Shown here: in pieces, positions 13,701 to 26,503 of the stretch
Layout of the letters: every line of letters starts with the position of its first letter
How positions within the stretch are numbered: the stretch's first letter is position 1
From: Psettodes erumei
Taxonomy: Eukaryota; Chordata; Actinopteri; Pleuronectiformes; Psettodidae
Assembly (NCBI GenBank): GCA_016785225.1
Contig: JAFBJZ010000831.1
Span: forward strand, 3,544,001 to 3,608,000
Direction of reading: 5' to 3'
Length of the DNA: 64,000 nucleotides
Notes under the pieces: model-generated
Seen by the model: only the letters and a program-made list of their open reading frames with translations
Databases searched by the model: none
What the model was told of the DNA's origin: nothing
Translations under genes and position numbers: made by a program

Positions 13701-16700
13701 AGCCAACAAATATATTGCTACTAATGAGATTATCTTTCTTCCAAATGCTTCCAAGATTTGGGGAACGATAAAAATCAAGAACCATTGACCCTGTAAATTA
13801 TACTGACTGAGTGTGCACCAAATTTCCAAACCATGTACAATCAGTCTTTGCTGGATCCAGACCAGTTCACACCTTTCAACAGAGCAGACCCCAGAGCCAT
13901 AAACCGCTCGACTCCAACGCTCGCTGCACGTGTAAACTCTGCTGCTCGTGCTCCCTTCTAATCACATGGGTCAAATGGAGGTTCACTGAGTGATATTCAC
14001 ACGTGTGCCAATTTACACTGGTCTCCTTCCTTTGCTTTGTGTTTGGTTATAACACAGGGTTAGAATTAACTCTTCGTCCATGTATTTCATCAGCACAAAT
14101 GCTCTGTGGTCAGCAAAAAGTGAACACAGATGCCTTTTTAAAAGTTAAAATGAGAGCAAGGGCCAAAATAACATTACAGAGAATCTCCAACAGCTCCTTT
14201 TTGATTTATTATGCCTGTTTCCCCTTAAATCTCAGTTGAGCAAAACTTTTTTTTCAAATCTGTGATTCTCTCACTTGGGCCATCTCTGCTGTTTCAAATT
14301 CATTTCCCGCCCACTCCTTCCCTTCCAGCTCCATCATTGGGGGAGACAGCCCTATGTCTATGATGCAAGCAAAATTGTGGCAACACCAATGCAAAGCGAC
14401 ACCCGGGATGGCGGGGGGTGGGGGGGTGTGTGTGTGGGGGGGGTGCTGATTCAGGCTGTGTGAAGAAGGAGGGGAAAAGGGAAGGAAGGAGTGACGCAGA
14501 GGGGGACAAAACCGCTCCATGCAGCAGCCGAAATATCTCCAACTCAGCTCTGTGACGTTCGACACAGCTCCACTTCTGAGCCTTTCAGATGCAAAAACAA
14601 AATAGAGATACGCAAGCAGGAGGATTGATTTTGACTGGTGATATGAGGTTTACGGTAAAATGATGCTGATGCACTGATGCTTCTATAAATAGCCTCCCTG
14701 TGAATGAGTCCTATTTTCCTTTCCACACATGCAGTATACATATTGTACATAATCTATGTGTGCACATGTGCATTTTTTACAGTCCTCCAGTTCTTAAAGA
14801 TCCTTGACCTTGCCTGACCCTTGAGCATTCCACCACAAAGGAAGCGATTGTTCAGGTCATGAACATGGACAATGCATGTTTGTCATCTCAGTGAAAAGTG
14901 GGAGGGGGGAAGATATAAGAGATATACAGTAATCGTATTGTGTAGTGATCAACGCTGATTGCTTCATGTACTTTGAGGTCTTTGAGGTCACTTACTATAA
15001 GGGAAAAGAGTATGTTGTTCTGTGATAAATCCACAAGTCTGACCATCAATTATACTAATGGCTTTCCTGTTGTTTTCTCGGCTTTTTTTAAAACAGCACT
15101 GGCAGGCAACTGCACATGATAATGGTGGTTTGAAGTGTGAGGCCAACATGATCATTTCATAAACAGAAATGCAGCATTTGTCATTGCTGCTTTTGACAGC
15201 TCATGACAACATGTGATGAATAACATATGCCGTTGTTGAGTAAGACAACCACAACAGGGCTGTGGGGATGGCCCAGCAGACAGTCTGAATCGGCAAAGAT
15301 CTTCTGGGTCAGCCGGAGGGATAAATCCCTTAAATGGAGATGGTCCAAGAGCACTGACAGGGATCAGATGCAGTAATGCAGCGACAAACAACAGGGCCAG
15401 GCCACATGAGGTAAACATTAGATGCCACATGCAAAACTCACTTGTGCACTGACACATGGAAAACATGCTGCACAGAGAAATATATGCACATCACGAATGC
15501 AACTGTGAATGCAAAACACACGTACACATGCTTGAGCCACTCTTATGTATTTGTATGAATACAGCAACAAAACAAGATATGTAAGATTTCGATATTTGAA
15601 TCTGCAGCCAAGTGTTTTTCATTTGCAGTGGCTGGGGTGAACCAGTCCATGGAGTCCCATGACCGAAAATAGACAGTTCATCTGAGTGTGTTATCGAGGC
15701 CTGCCCCACATCTTGTTAAGGCACGTCTGCCAGCCTATCTAAGCCTATCACTGTGCTGGGAAGCAAAACAAACAAGACCCACATACACATCTACAAAAAC
15801 ACTTGGCTGCATGGGCGTTCATCCTTTCAGGCTTGTCCTTAAAAAGCAGGTCACAGGTAAAGTGAGGGGAGTCCCATGTCATGTTTTGTATTGCAACATT
15901 GTTTTTGGCCTCATGTCAGTGTCAGGCTGACTTTCTTGCAGAATACGGCATATGGGCCAGCTTTTGTGAGCAATAATAGGATGAAGTGCCAGGCGCACCC
16001 ACGTGATCACTTTACCTGAGATGACCCTCAGCACATGAACATGCCTCACCCTATGGGTGTTGTTGCAGCTCTTACGCCTCCTGTAATAATGTAACATGAC
16101 CTGGTGTGCACCTTAGTCGAAACCACCAGCTAAATGGTTTGCACTGGAGCTTGCAAAGATGGTTATTAGTTGTGCTCTACTTTTTCATGTTGTGACTAAA
16201 TTCAGCCCGCTGTATGGGAATCTTTGCCAGAGATACTGGATATTATTTTTACTGCCCCTTTAAGTAGGTACGCTTCACAAATTATTATTTGCATTTGTAT
16301 GATGAGAACATGACAGTTCAGATATGTAATACCTCTTGAATTTCATGTTTCACAGTCATTTCAAATAAATATTTTTGACATCTTTTCCCTCTGCAAGTAA
16401 AGTGCATAATATCCTAGAGACTGCATAAGGATCCTATATTTATTGAAAAACTTTTACTGCTAGTATCATAGAAATCTGATCTTCATACTTTGAACTATCT
16501 TGTGACTACAGATACAATATCAATTCCTGAAAGAACAATACAGATATATCACAGGGGCTTTTATTGCAGATGCCAAATATGGCAAATATGGCAGGAATTG
16601 CCTTATATTATTCAACTATACTGTAGATGATTAAGGGATGAAAATGTTGCATGATCAACATTTTCAGTGTTGGTTTCTATGTGAAGATCAAAATGTATCC

Positions 16701-17919
16701 GTTGCTAAATATAACTATTAATTAAACTATATAATAAAAACATTTCATGAGTTTTTATTTTGTGTAACACTAGTATGTGTGTGCAAGTATGACACAGTAC
16801 GTGCCTTGTTTTCACATATCCATGTCAGCATTAATAATAGCATGAAGAATAATATATCATCTGAACAGAAGGACTTGGGATTTGCTTTCTCATATGCGAG
16901 GCAGTTTCCAGGTTTCTCAGACATTTTGTTGGTGTCTTCCCATGGAAAATAAATCGATTAACAAGAAGAGCAGAGAAGTGGCTGAGGGGATCATTTCATC
17001 ATCTACCTGTCCAACCTGTCTTGCTGTCATTTAGCCCTTTGATGAATGGCTTGAACACCACTTGCACTGACAAGATGGCGTTATAGATCCCTGTGATATT
17101 ATTTACTGAACGACCCTAGATTTACAGTTGAAAAGTCTCAAAAGTGACATATAGTATCATAGCCAGTACTTTCCAATATTAGCTCGGGCAGTGTTAAAGT
17201 AATGAGAACGGCATCCATAAAATATTGTGTTCCTCTGCAAACAGTGCTGTTCATTTAATACAGACCCAGTTTCACTTTAACATGCAAGCCCCCCGAACTC
17301 GAGATGCCTGATGAAAGCTAAATTATTAAAATGGTAATGTTTAAGAGCTCTGGGTACTGCAGAAGTATAAGAAAATAGTCTCCTGGAGGGTTTGTGATTT
17401 TTTTCCAGAGAGTGTTAAGATCAAATATCAGCTTGGGCTGATAACATAAAAGGATCATAAACTTATTATAAGTTGACTGTATTCCAATATAATACATAAT
17501 TTGCTACAAATGAGCTGGAAGTGCATTGCAGTGTGATCATAGTTGCATGCCCTTTAAAAAGAATGTAGTCATTGTGTATTCAAACAGTTGAAGGTGCTGT
17601 GTATATGTGCTGAGTATCACGTTTCATGCAGTCACTGAGCTGCATTTCAAAACTCCACACTGAGCTTTCAAAAACATCTTTCAGTCAAAGTAATTAACAG
17701 GTTTCCTCTTTTGTAATTTGAGACACACCATCTGAAATTTCAGTTTGTCAAACTGTAAATGAAGCAAGACTATAAGGAACTGATGACTGTAAAGCATGTC
17801 TGTTATTAGGTTTTACCCCAGAGAGTTGAGGGTAGCTGCTAAAAAGAAACATCAGCCATATTAGCATAGACTGGTTATGTCTTTTCCATGTGTTATTTCC
17901 ATTTGTTCTTGATTAGATA
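1800..17919. other. intergenic DNA upstream of wnt7b, no gene recognised
   Basis: About 16 kb without a recognisable exon, RNA gene or complete transposon on either strand. Open frames here are short and lack domains. Small low-complexity patches include CA-rich sequence at 3350-3400, a TCTTGAC triplication at about 12210-12230, (AT)n at 12588-12600, and a G/T-rich purine-pyrimidine block at 14410-14445. A 14-bp perfect palindrome TACTGTATACAGTA occurs at 13323-13336. Its position directly upstream of wnt7b makes distal enhancers possible, but I cannot point to one from sequence alone. Confidence 0.6.
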
Positions 17920-19055
17920 TACAGTTGCTTTAAAAAGTATTAAGACCTCTTCACTTTTTGAATATTATTATTGTGTTATGTTTCACTGGATAAAATGTAC
18001 CATTTTTGCCCATCATTGTTAAGACATGTTTTAGGACTTTTTGCAAATTCATTTAATACAAAAACCCCTAAGCTCTCTCATTTATAAAAGTACTCAGTTT
18101 TGCAGTGGCCCTCCAAATTGTGGTCAGGTGCATCCTGTTTGCTTTATCTTCCTGGATATCCAGTCCACCTGGGGCAAAGTGAAGTGATTGGGCATAGTTT
18201 AAAAAGGGCACACCTGTGTGTATATAAGGCCCCAAAATTCACACTGCATGTCAGGACAAAAACCAAGTCATGAGGTCCATGGTGCTCTCTGTAGACCTCT
18301 GTGATGAACTTGTGGGAAGGCATAGATCAGGGCAAGGGTATAAAACAATTTCTAAAGCTTTGGATGTTCCCAGGGGCACAGTGGTGAAATGGAAGAAGTT
18401 TGGAACCACGCAGACTAATCGAGTTGGCTGTCTGACCAAACTGAGTAACCAGGCAAAAAGGGCCAACAATCACTCGAAAAGAGCCTCAGAAGTCCTCTGC
18501 AGAGATGGAAGAGGACGACCCTCTCAGCAGCACTCCATCAATCAAGCTTTTTTTGGTAGAGTGGCAAGATGGAAGCCACTTTGAGTAGTAGCAGCACCAT
18601 GCTTTGAAGGGTGCTTCCCAGCAGCAGGGACAGGGAGACTGTTATGAACTGAGAGAAGGATAATTGCAGCCAAATACAGAGAAGTCCCTCAAGAAAACTT
18701 GCACACAGTGCACGTGACCTGAGACTGGAATGGCTTCAGGATATGTCTGTGGCCCAGGCAAAGCCTGGACTTAAACCCCAGAGATCATCTGCAGAGGGAC
18801 CTGAAGATGGCAGCTCACAGACGCTTCCCTTCCAGTCTGAGGGAGCTTGAGAGGATCTGCCAGGAAGAGTAGGATAAACTGGCCAAATACAGGTGTGCAA
18901 AGCTTGTAGAGACTTAACCAGGAAGACTTGAAACTGTTACTGCTGCCACATCAATTACAGCGTCATTCACAGTACTACAAAGTACAGAATTATGGGCCTG
19001 AATACTTTTGTAAATGAGAGATTTAATTTTTGATTTTTAATACACCTAAAAGCTT
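17920..19055 (+). mobile_element. Tc1/mariner-type DNA transposon, internally deleted and 3'-truncated
   Basis: The left end starts at a TA dinucleotide with the ACAGTTGCTTTAAAAAGTAT terminus typical of fish Tc1-like elements. An inner repeat at 18075-18098 is matched, inverted, by 18998-19021, giving the IR/DR layout of this family. Between them lie the usual 'ATATAAGGCCCC' leader and fragments of a transposase gene. The outer right terminal repeat that should follow about 150 bp after 19021 is not present, so the element is truncated at the right. The right boundary is approximate. With the catalytic core and one end missing it cannot move by itself. Confidence 0.85.
18270..18890 (+). pseudogene. 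Tc1-like transposase relic
   Basis: From the ATG at 18270 the frame encodes a Tc1 N-terminal helix-turn-helix DNA-binding region with the motif GQGYKTISKALDVPRGTV and then KWKKFGTTQT; in this family the region binds the terminal repeats. The frame ends at 18584. Near 18580 the sequence jumps from the linker region straight to the segment that normally reads like 'STMLWGCFSAAGTGRL' (seen at about 18592-18640 with a frameshift). Later it shows remnants of the 'PGLNPRDHLQRDLKMAAHRRFPS' type C-terminus at about 18755-18830 with stops and frame changes. The middle of the catalytic domain, including the first Asp of the DDE triad, is missing. It is dead coding sequence. Confidence 0.85.
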
Positions 19056-21908
19056 TTGCATTCAATCAAATATTATCATTTAAAGTTCCACCTAGTTGTA
19101 CCACACCTGTGAATAAATAAAAGGACCAATGTGAGCTATGCAGTAAAAATCTTGCTTCAGCACTCTGTCGAACAAAGTGCATTATTGAGAAAAGAAGGGT
19201 GGGAGGTCAAACTGGGAATTAAAAGAATTAAATTGGGATGCAGTTCACTGTATGCCACGTCAACATTTCCCAACAAGATAGATTTAACTGATTAAATTAC
19301 ACGAGACACTGAAAGAAGTAGTGTAATGGCATCAAACTTGTCCAACTGTAGATGTCTTGTAAGCCAAAGATCTTTTAATGTGTTTTTTTGTCTTTTCATG
19401 TGAAGTACCAATATTGGGGGGGGGGGGGCTAAGAAAGCAATTAATTATCTTGAAAAACAAATGTTAGGCCTACATTTACCTTTAACCTTTAACCTTTCAA
19501 GATAATTTCCTAATTTCCCTCCTAATTTCCTTTGCATTCATTTCAATTGAACACTGTATGAAAAAGCCAAGTGATAGAGAACATTATTCAAGACATTGGT
19601 ATGGTGTTTATGAAGAAGCCGTGGGAAAGGTAGTGGCAGGTCCACCCAACACATCACCGTGAACTGAACTAATTGAAGATTATGGTGGGGAGTATGCCAT
19701 GCCTCTGCCAGCAGATAATCCCTCATCAGCTGCCGTCTGGACTCAGAATGAGGAGTACATTTCATGGAGGGACTCCCCCCATGGAGCTGCAGAAACTGAG
19801 AGGCAGTCCTGTTTAATTACTAGCCTTGCTAACAGCACTCAGAGCTGGTGGAGTACAGAGACTGGGGCAGGACAGCAGACGGAGGTTCTGGGAGTCTTTT
19901 TGGGCGGGGGGGAGGGAATGCCTAACCCCCTAACTGTGGAAAACAGGAACAATGAGATTTTGTTTAGACTGAAGGCTCTGCAGCTTTGCCTCAGTTGCCA
20001 TTGTCTCCGTGGCTTTTTCTTAAGCCCTTGCAGGTTACAAATCCAGACGCATATTGAGTCATTCATGCATCTGTCAATGACAGGGTGAAGCCCATGTAGG
20101 GACTCCTGCTGGGAATTTAATGAACATGTTTTCCTAAGGAGGCAGCTCTGAAAGTTAACAGACTAGCACAAGGGAGAATGTGAGAAAGTTAGCAACAGCC
20201 AAGAGTTTGAGGTCTGCTGCCAATTTTGGTTTACAGACTTGTTTGATTTCATGCAGCATTTTAAGGGAGATGGGGGGCCCTCGGTAAGGTTGGTGGTCTG
20301 GACACCAAAAAACTACTGAGATCAAACATTACCTTCATGTCATTCACTGCCAATGCACAAAGCTCAATTTACTGTTTAGTGTGAGCTTTTTGAACCAATC
20401 CAAAGCAAATGAAGGCCTCCACAAGACATTTGGAGTATAGAAAGTAGAAATGAGGTCCAAACACCGGTGAGAATGGTCTCTTTGTGCAAAGTGGCCTTAT
20501 TAAGAGGTTGCAGGGTGAACGTGGAGAACTTCAGCAAAGCATTCTGTTTACAAATAAGCATGGCTTAGCGCGCAAAGAGCCTCCAGACAGTCTTAGGTCA
20601 AGGAGCATTCAAGCAAAACATCTCACCACAGTCAACGGCGACCTCATCGCTTTACCCCACGGCTGGAATTCACATGCTTATGGATGATGGTGAACTCCAT
20701 TGTACTTGAGAGAAGGCAATGAGGCAAGTACGTCGTAATCCTTAATCTAAATATCAAGTGGTTTTGCATCTGCAAACATGCTGTGTCTGGACTCTTGATC
20801 AAGAAGCATAAGAGATTCATTGTGTGAGGAAAAGTATAGAAACAGGGTAAGGAAGTGTGCATTCAGGGTCCATCACACAATTATTGGAGTGACTTTAGAT
20901 CAAAAATAAAAAAAGAGAAGAAAAACTCTGCTTTTTCACTTGTGTAGCGCTTGAGTGGATTGGGACTGAGACCAGCTGTCCTGGGGAGAAAAACAAATCT
21001 TCCATTATTTCAAGGTCAGTATTGATTTGTGCAAATGGCATTGATGTTGTGTGCAGGATATAAATATAAATGTGACATTTACAAATATTGCAATACATGA
21101 TATATTATAAATAAATCCATACAATGAAGTAAATCATATTTATCACAGCAAGAAAACTATGTCAAAACTTGTCAAATCTGTTTTGAATGTTTTTAAATAC
21201 AGTATTATAAATTGTACAAATGTGACACGCAATGTAGCACATTTTGATAAGTTATTTGTGCAAGTCCTCTGAAGGAGGACATGACATAACCAAAACAAAA
21301 GCATGTGCGTTCCTTGAGCACTCAAAAGGATCAGAACGTGGGCATGAGGTTTTCCTTGTGGAAACATAAAACCATCTCATGCCTCGTGCCGTAAACTGTG
21401 GCCTTTTCTCTCCTTAGACGCTCCCTCAGGAAATTCCCTTATGATGCGGCATGAAAGGCCTGCCTGACGTACGTTGACAATCATGCCCACTGATGAGACA
21501 AAGCTGAACACGGCTGAATCTGGTGAGACTGCCCTGATCCAGCGGTCAGCATGTGATTAATCAAAGTATTGAGGCCGAGCAGAAGTCTCTCCTGAACAGT
21601 TTAGCATCAAGTCGACAGAAGTGATTCGATTTAAGAAGCAGAATCACAGTTGTTTCTTTGTCCTTGGGTCTGTGTCTGGAGCTGCCAGACGGGTGGGTGT
21701 TGAGGGCAAAACTTTTGTGGTGTTTCCAGAGGCATTCTGTGTAGAGCCTGGGTCAGTGATCCACGCAGGCACACCAGCCAACTGCTCTTCTGGCTCCTTC
21801 AAGAGCCCCAATCATCTCATGAGATCAATAATCAAATGGATTTGAAGATCAATAAGGTTTATCTTATGATCTTCTATGTTGTTCAGTTTTTGCAAATCAT
21901 AATGTATT

Positions 21909-21909
<1 letters not shown>

Positions 21910-21949
<40 letters not shown>
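21910..21949. repeat. (CA)20 microsatellite
   Basis: Twenty uninterrupted CA units, followed by AACACCCC. Ordinary fish dinucleotide repeat, likely polymorphic. Confidence 0.98.
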
Positions 21950-21953
<4 letters not shown>

Positions 21954-23569
21954 CCCCTCTACAAATTCTCTGCAGGTGTGTAGCAATTACAGTGCCCAAA
22001 ATATGAAAAATACCTGTCTGTCCTGTTCACAGATCTTTTATTTTACGTGGACATGACTGAAGCACAGAAGGTTCTCTTTAAGAATCATGCTTGCTCCCCT
22101 GTAGGTGTGCAACCAACAATTAACAAAAGAACCCAAACTGTTTTGGATGTTCTAACGACTATTAAGCTCGATACCACAGTTTTCAACTGTTGATTTGTGT
22201 GTCAAATATGTCAAATAAAAGAAGTAGACCATCTTTCTCAACCTGCTATTTCATATTGACATTCATAAGCACCACTGTTTATGATCTATTATACAGTATC
22301 AGAGGCAAACCTTCCAAAGCTGCAACAGCCCAGAGTGCATTGCAGCCACAAGACATGCTACATGTTGAGTGAGTGGTAGACACACCCCTCTGCTCATAAC
22401 AATTTGGTATGCTGGCCATACTAATATGCCTTCACGTATTCTCCTGTGAGAGCAACAAGTTCATACTGCCTTTATCCAGGCACTGTAGAATATCCTAAGA
22501 GAAAAAAGCAACAAATCAGACAATAATCAAAACAATGAAATCAGTGTTAAGATTATCAGTGGAGACACATTCATTGGAGCAAAGGAAGACTATGCAAAAC
22601 CACTTAAATATCACAGGGGAATTCAACACAGCCTAAAATCTGAAGCCTTTGTCCCAGCATGTTAAAACAGAGTTTACCAGATATCACTGAGTGGCGGTAA
22701 GTTCATTCTGGAAACGGGCAGAAATCGCTGACATTTTATGTCATTTCCTTTGGCACACGCTCACAGTGCCCAACTCTTGCCCCGAGCATGCTGCTCTGTG
22801 AACCCAGTCACCCTACCCAGTAATCCTCGCTCTCCTAACTGCTGTGATTTTGTCACATGAACTGCAGAGCCTGAAAGCTGTGCACGCACAGCCCAGAGAG
22901 GACACGTCACAAACGACAGTCACACTAATGCAAAGTTAATCTCATTACCCTTGTCTCTATGCAGTACGAGGTCAACAGGGTTGTGCTGCCTGTCCCGCCG
23001 CAGTGCACCGGGATCAAAATGATCGTGAATTTCAGCGAGGCTTCACAGAAACATGAGTCACCTCAGCACAAGAGGTGGTTTGTATTAATAGCGGCTATCA
23101 AAAGGCCTAAGTGGCCTGGCTGCAGAGCAAAACATGTTGCTGGGTAAAAGCTGTTTGTGTGCTCAGGATGAAAAGTCAGCGCAGCCTGTGTTTACTGGCT
23201 GTCAAGTCTGGTATTTCAGAGCATTTAATGCAACAGGTGCAACTTAAGATACATTGAGAGTTATTCTGAGTGATAGCTCGAGTCACCATTAACACATCCC
23301 TCAGGCAGCTCAGTCTGTCTGAAGAATTGCAGAGTGAGTAACTGGACTGCTTAGGTGCACTACACACAGAGGACACTTGGTCCTTGACTGCTGAGCCTAC
23401 AAATGTGAACGTGTTTAGACCAAATATCTCCACTGAAACACTCACCATGCAGCTCACCTCGTTTGATGAAAATAAATACATGTGCTCTTTATGCAGTTAG
23501 GATGCAACTGGTTGCATCCTGCACACAAAACCTTTGTTTAGAGTGTTCAGTGATCTCAGAGTACCTATT

Positions 23570-23587
23570 AAAAAAAAAAAAAAAAAA
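23570..23587. repeat. A18 homopolymer
   Basis: Run of 18 A residues. No upstream SINE- or LINE-like body or target-site duplication was recognised, so a retrotransposon tail is not supported. Confidence 0.95.
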
Positions 23588-24390
23588 GTTGCAATTGAGA
23601 ACTATCATAATTTAAAGTGTAAACTAATGCTTGCAACAATTAATCTGTCCACAGTTTGTCCACAGTTAATGTTGATAAAGGTCCAATTTTGCATTGATCT
23701 CAGGTGAAGAGGCACCAACTTTTTACAGTCTGTTCCAACAACAATGACACTTTATCACTGGTGCAGGAGTGGATGAGGTGATTTTACATTACAACACCTT
23801 CCTTTGAACATTTTGGCATTTCTGATTTATTTAATTCTGTAAACAAATATTGGCTATTCTAATTTATTAGTAAGATAGCAGTGTGTGTATGTGTTCAAGT
23901 ATAAATAGTATATCAAGATATACCATTTCTACTTTTGTATACATTTTCAGTATCTGGTAATGACAAGGATGAATATATGCATTAACCCTGAATGTTTAAA
24001 TATATGAAGTTGAAGCCCAGCCCACAGAACAAATTCTGCTAGACTGCACCTACATATTGCACTGTAGCTCAGGTCCTTACTTTTCAAACTGAGCAGACAC
24101 ATGTATGCGGTATTGATCAGTGTTCTAGCATCACATATTAACCCTATTTCGGTTTGCAGCCAGAGTTCGACTGGCACTGTGTGGGTTGAAACTCTGGAGT
24201 CATTGTTCCAGAGCAGCTCATGCTCTGGAGCCACATGCGCACCAGGACACAAATTCCCCGCAGAAACAATTACTACAAACAAAAAAGGAGGCCAAGAGTA
24301 AATATTTTATTTCCCACAAACGTTACCAGTCAAAACCCTTGTTGGCTGTGTGATAATAACTTGCAGTCCAGCCTTTGTGCAAAGTGGCGG

Positions 24391-24394
24391 TGAG

Positions 24395-24397
<3 letters not shown>
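24391..24397. promoter_or_regulatory. AP-1 consensus site TGAGTCA
   Basis: A perfect TGAGTCA sits directly before the 81-bp CA repeat and about 100 bp before the CpG-rich candidate promoter. The same bases include GTGAGT (24390-24395), so it could alternatively be read as a splice donor. As a 7-mer it may also be coincidence. Confidence 0.3.

Positions 24398-24476
<79 letters not shown>
24396..24476. repeat. (CA)40 microsatellite next to CpG-rich block
   Basis: Eighty-one bases of perfect alternating CA, the longest simple repeat in the window, ending exactly where the CpG-rich block begins. Long alternating purine-pyrimidine tracts can adopt Z-DNA under negative supercoiling behind a polymerase. 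Length variation here could affect the adjacent promoter. Confidence 0.98.
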
Positions 24477-24478
<2 letters not shown>

Positions 24479-24878
24479 CATGCAGCCGTGCGGAGATATT
24501 GGGGACAGCCCGCGCAGCGGATGAAAACAGATGAAAAGCTTTCGCTGGGATGTGCATAATCCCGTTCTCACGACAGTCGTGTCAGACCACCTCGTAGATT
24601 ATAACTCGGCCGAGGATCACTTTCGAGGCTGTTTGAGTTAAACGGAGAGCGCTGGTGACACGCACGGCTCTGAAAAGTCGCCTCTCCTCCCGACAATCTC
24701 CGGAGCGTCACACAGCAACACGCAGCAGCTGCAGCCCGACGCGGGAGGCGGGAGGCGGGGGGGGATACCTCAACAGACAGCGTATTTTCCTCGGTTTCCA
24801 CTCAAGCCTGACACGCTGTGGACTCATAAGGAGGAGACTTTCAGCTGACAAGCACCGAGCACATGGTGCGTTGTTGTG
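24477..24878 (+). ncRNA. candidate CpG promoter and first exon of the let-7 host transcript
   Basis: This block has many CpGs in an otherwise CpG-poor window (for example CCCGCGCAGCGG, CTCGGCCGAGG, GCCCGACGCGGGAGGCGGG) and ends in a strong splice donor: GTTGTG then GTGAGT at 24879. It lies on the same strand as the let-7 hairpins and about 38 kb upstream. That distance is of the same order as the human host gene, whose start lies tens of kilobases before let-7a-3. No TATA box is seen. A frame from 24655 runs into the donor but has low-complexity GGGGG sequence and no domain, so the transcript is taken as non-coding. The exact start site is unknown, and the exon proper may begin anywhere in the block. 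An unrelated plus-strand gene is the alternative. Confidence 0.45.
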
Positions 24879-25247
24879 GTGAGTCGACTGCAAATTTTCT
24901 TTGTCCTGTGACATGTATTTGACATGTGACTTCTTTTGAAAATCTCAGCAAAAACTTCACAAACAGACACGCAATATGGGAGTGGGGAAAACATTATGAT
25001 ATTCATTCAGAGTATTTCTAGCGTGTCTTATAGTGCACAATAGAGACTTGACATTGATTTTGTCTTAAGGGTACTTTTTCCAATGGTGTTAAAGCTGCTT
25101 AAATCCAGTAAAAGGCCTCTCTGTGGCACTGAAAAGAATATAGACTGTCATACTTTTATTATGATCAATATTTTGTGAGATTCTATAATTGTATACTAAT
25201 ATTCTATCTTAAATGTTACACTTGTGCTGTTCTTCTGGTTCCTCTGG

Positions 25248-25249
<2 letters not shown>

Positions 25250-25278
<29 letters not shown>
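25250..25278. repeat. T29 homopolymer
   Basis: Twenty-nine consecutive T residues. On the minus strand this would be a poly-A tail, but the sequence on its 5' side (right, on minus) shows no recognisable SINE promoter boxes or LINE 3' end. Confidence 0.97.
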
Positions 25279-25283
<5 letters not shown>

Positions 25284-26119
25284 CCGGTATTTGTACACAG
25301 TGTTTGGTAGGTAGCATGTGACTGCAGCTTCATTGTCATGGGAAGGAAAAACAAAACAAAGTTTTTGTTGAACTATATCACCCTCAGTGGCATTGAAGTT
25401 CAAAGTAATTCAAGCAGCTGATGAGTGTAAACATGAACAAAACTACAGCACAGGGGCACTAAATTGATGCAGCACCACAGGTCCACATCTGTTTTCTTCT
25501 GTTTAAAATCTTGAAATGGACATGCAGTTAATTGAACAGAAAATTGTCAGTTGAATATTGTTTGTGCATCATAAAGTGGTGAGGCAAAAGGTGCAGCTTT
25601 AAAAGTTTAAACGTCTATTCAGAATTATACATAAAGATATGCTGCTCAGTATGAATGAGGCCATTATGTCAGACTGACCTATTGAGGGGGAACACCTGAT
25701 AAGAAAGAATTGAATACATAAAACGTTATGGTATTAGTCACTGAAATTCTGTACACCGTACACATTTAAGTTACTTTATGTGTGTCAAGATAGTATTTTT
25801 GTACCATGAGATGCAGTATCATGTATGGATCCATTGGTACAATAAAATTTGAAGTACATTATGTATTATTTACAAGTAGTCCTGTTTTATAGAAATTTGG
25901 TCCTGAGTTATGGAGTGAAAAAACCAAACTGAAACTAATTCATTTTATATTTTCTGCAGCCTGAATTTCTCTGCATCATTTTGTGTTGCTTGAGTGACCC
26001 CTGTATGAGGCCCAAAAAATGATCCACCAGCAGCAAAGTCAATCTAAATGATGGACCTGCCACTGAAGCCTGTACATAACCAGACTCCATGGCTTTTACT
26101 GTCACTGTCTGTGGAATTC

Positions 26120-26503
26120 CACCCGATCTGATTGCTGTCATACCATTGAATAGGCGTAATTCGTGTACCGTCATCCCACAGACATGGGCCAGTAGGCCCC
26201 TACTCTACCTACTAGTAGGTTTAGAAGGCTGTGATCACCTATTCATATGCTTGACCCAATGTTATCAATACCCAGTAGGCACAGTAGGCTTGCTATGGAA
26301 TTATACGTCACTGGAAAAGCTTCATTTATAATAACATTATATTACTTATTATCGCTTTTACCCTAACCCTAACCCTAACCCGAACCCTAACCTGAACCCT
26401 TAACCTACTAGTAGGTAGAGTAGGGGCCTACTGGCCCATGTCTGTGGGATGACGGTACACGAATTACGCCTATTCAATGGTATGACAGCAATCAGATCGG
26501 CTG
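26120..26503. mobile_element. fold-back (MITE-like) DNA element with ~100-bp terminal inverted repeats
   Basis: The left arm (26120 to about 26221) and right arm (about 26402-26503) are inverted copies. They are essentially identical from CGATCTGATTGCTG inwards through GGCCAGTAGGCCCCTACTC to CTACTAGTAGGTT, differing only in the outermost few bases. The element is flanked by GGAATTC on both sides (26113-26119 and 26504-26510), a 7-bp candidate target-site duplication. The interior is about 180 bp with no coding capacity and contains telomere-like CCCTAA repeats. The near-identity of the arms suggests a young insertion or arm homogenisation. The family is not recognised. A 7-8-bp duplication would fit an hAT-like transposase acting in trans, but this is inference. 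Confidence 0.85.
26351..26405. repeat. interstitial telomere-like CCCTAA repeats inside the fold-back element
   Basis: About eight degenerate copies of CCCTAA (variants CCCGAA, CCTGAA, CCCTTAA), the vertebrate telomere C-strand unit. They lie wholly within the fold-back element, next to its right arm. They therefore travelled with the element and do not mark a chromosome end or fusion. Confidence 0.9.

Larger units (their letters stand above)
19056..24390. other. intergenic DNA, no gene recognised
   Basis: There is no convincing exon or RNA gene. Simple repeats include a 13-G run at 19416-19428, three copies of CTTTAAC at about 19478-19498, a CA repeat at 21910-21949 and an 18-A run at 23570-23587. 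The stretch 22940-23150 has higher complexity and a TTAATAGCGGCTATCAAA-type homeobox/AT core, and could be a non-coding regulatory element. Nothing else stands out. Confidence 0.55.

Noticed and set aside
24330..24559. Frames encoding long VC or TH repeats
   Set aside because: Translations of the CA microsatellite.
24655..24882. 75-codon frame in the CpG block
   Set aside because: Contains a GGGGG run from G-rich sequence and no domain; kept only as part of a non-coding first exon.
26351..26405. True telomere or chromosome fusion scar
   Set aside because: The CCCTAA units are few, degenerate and enclosed within a fold-back element with flanking duplications.
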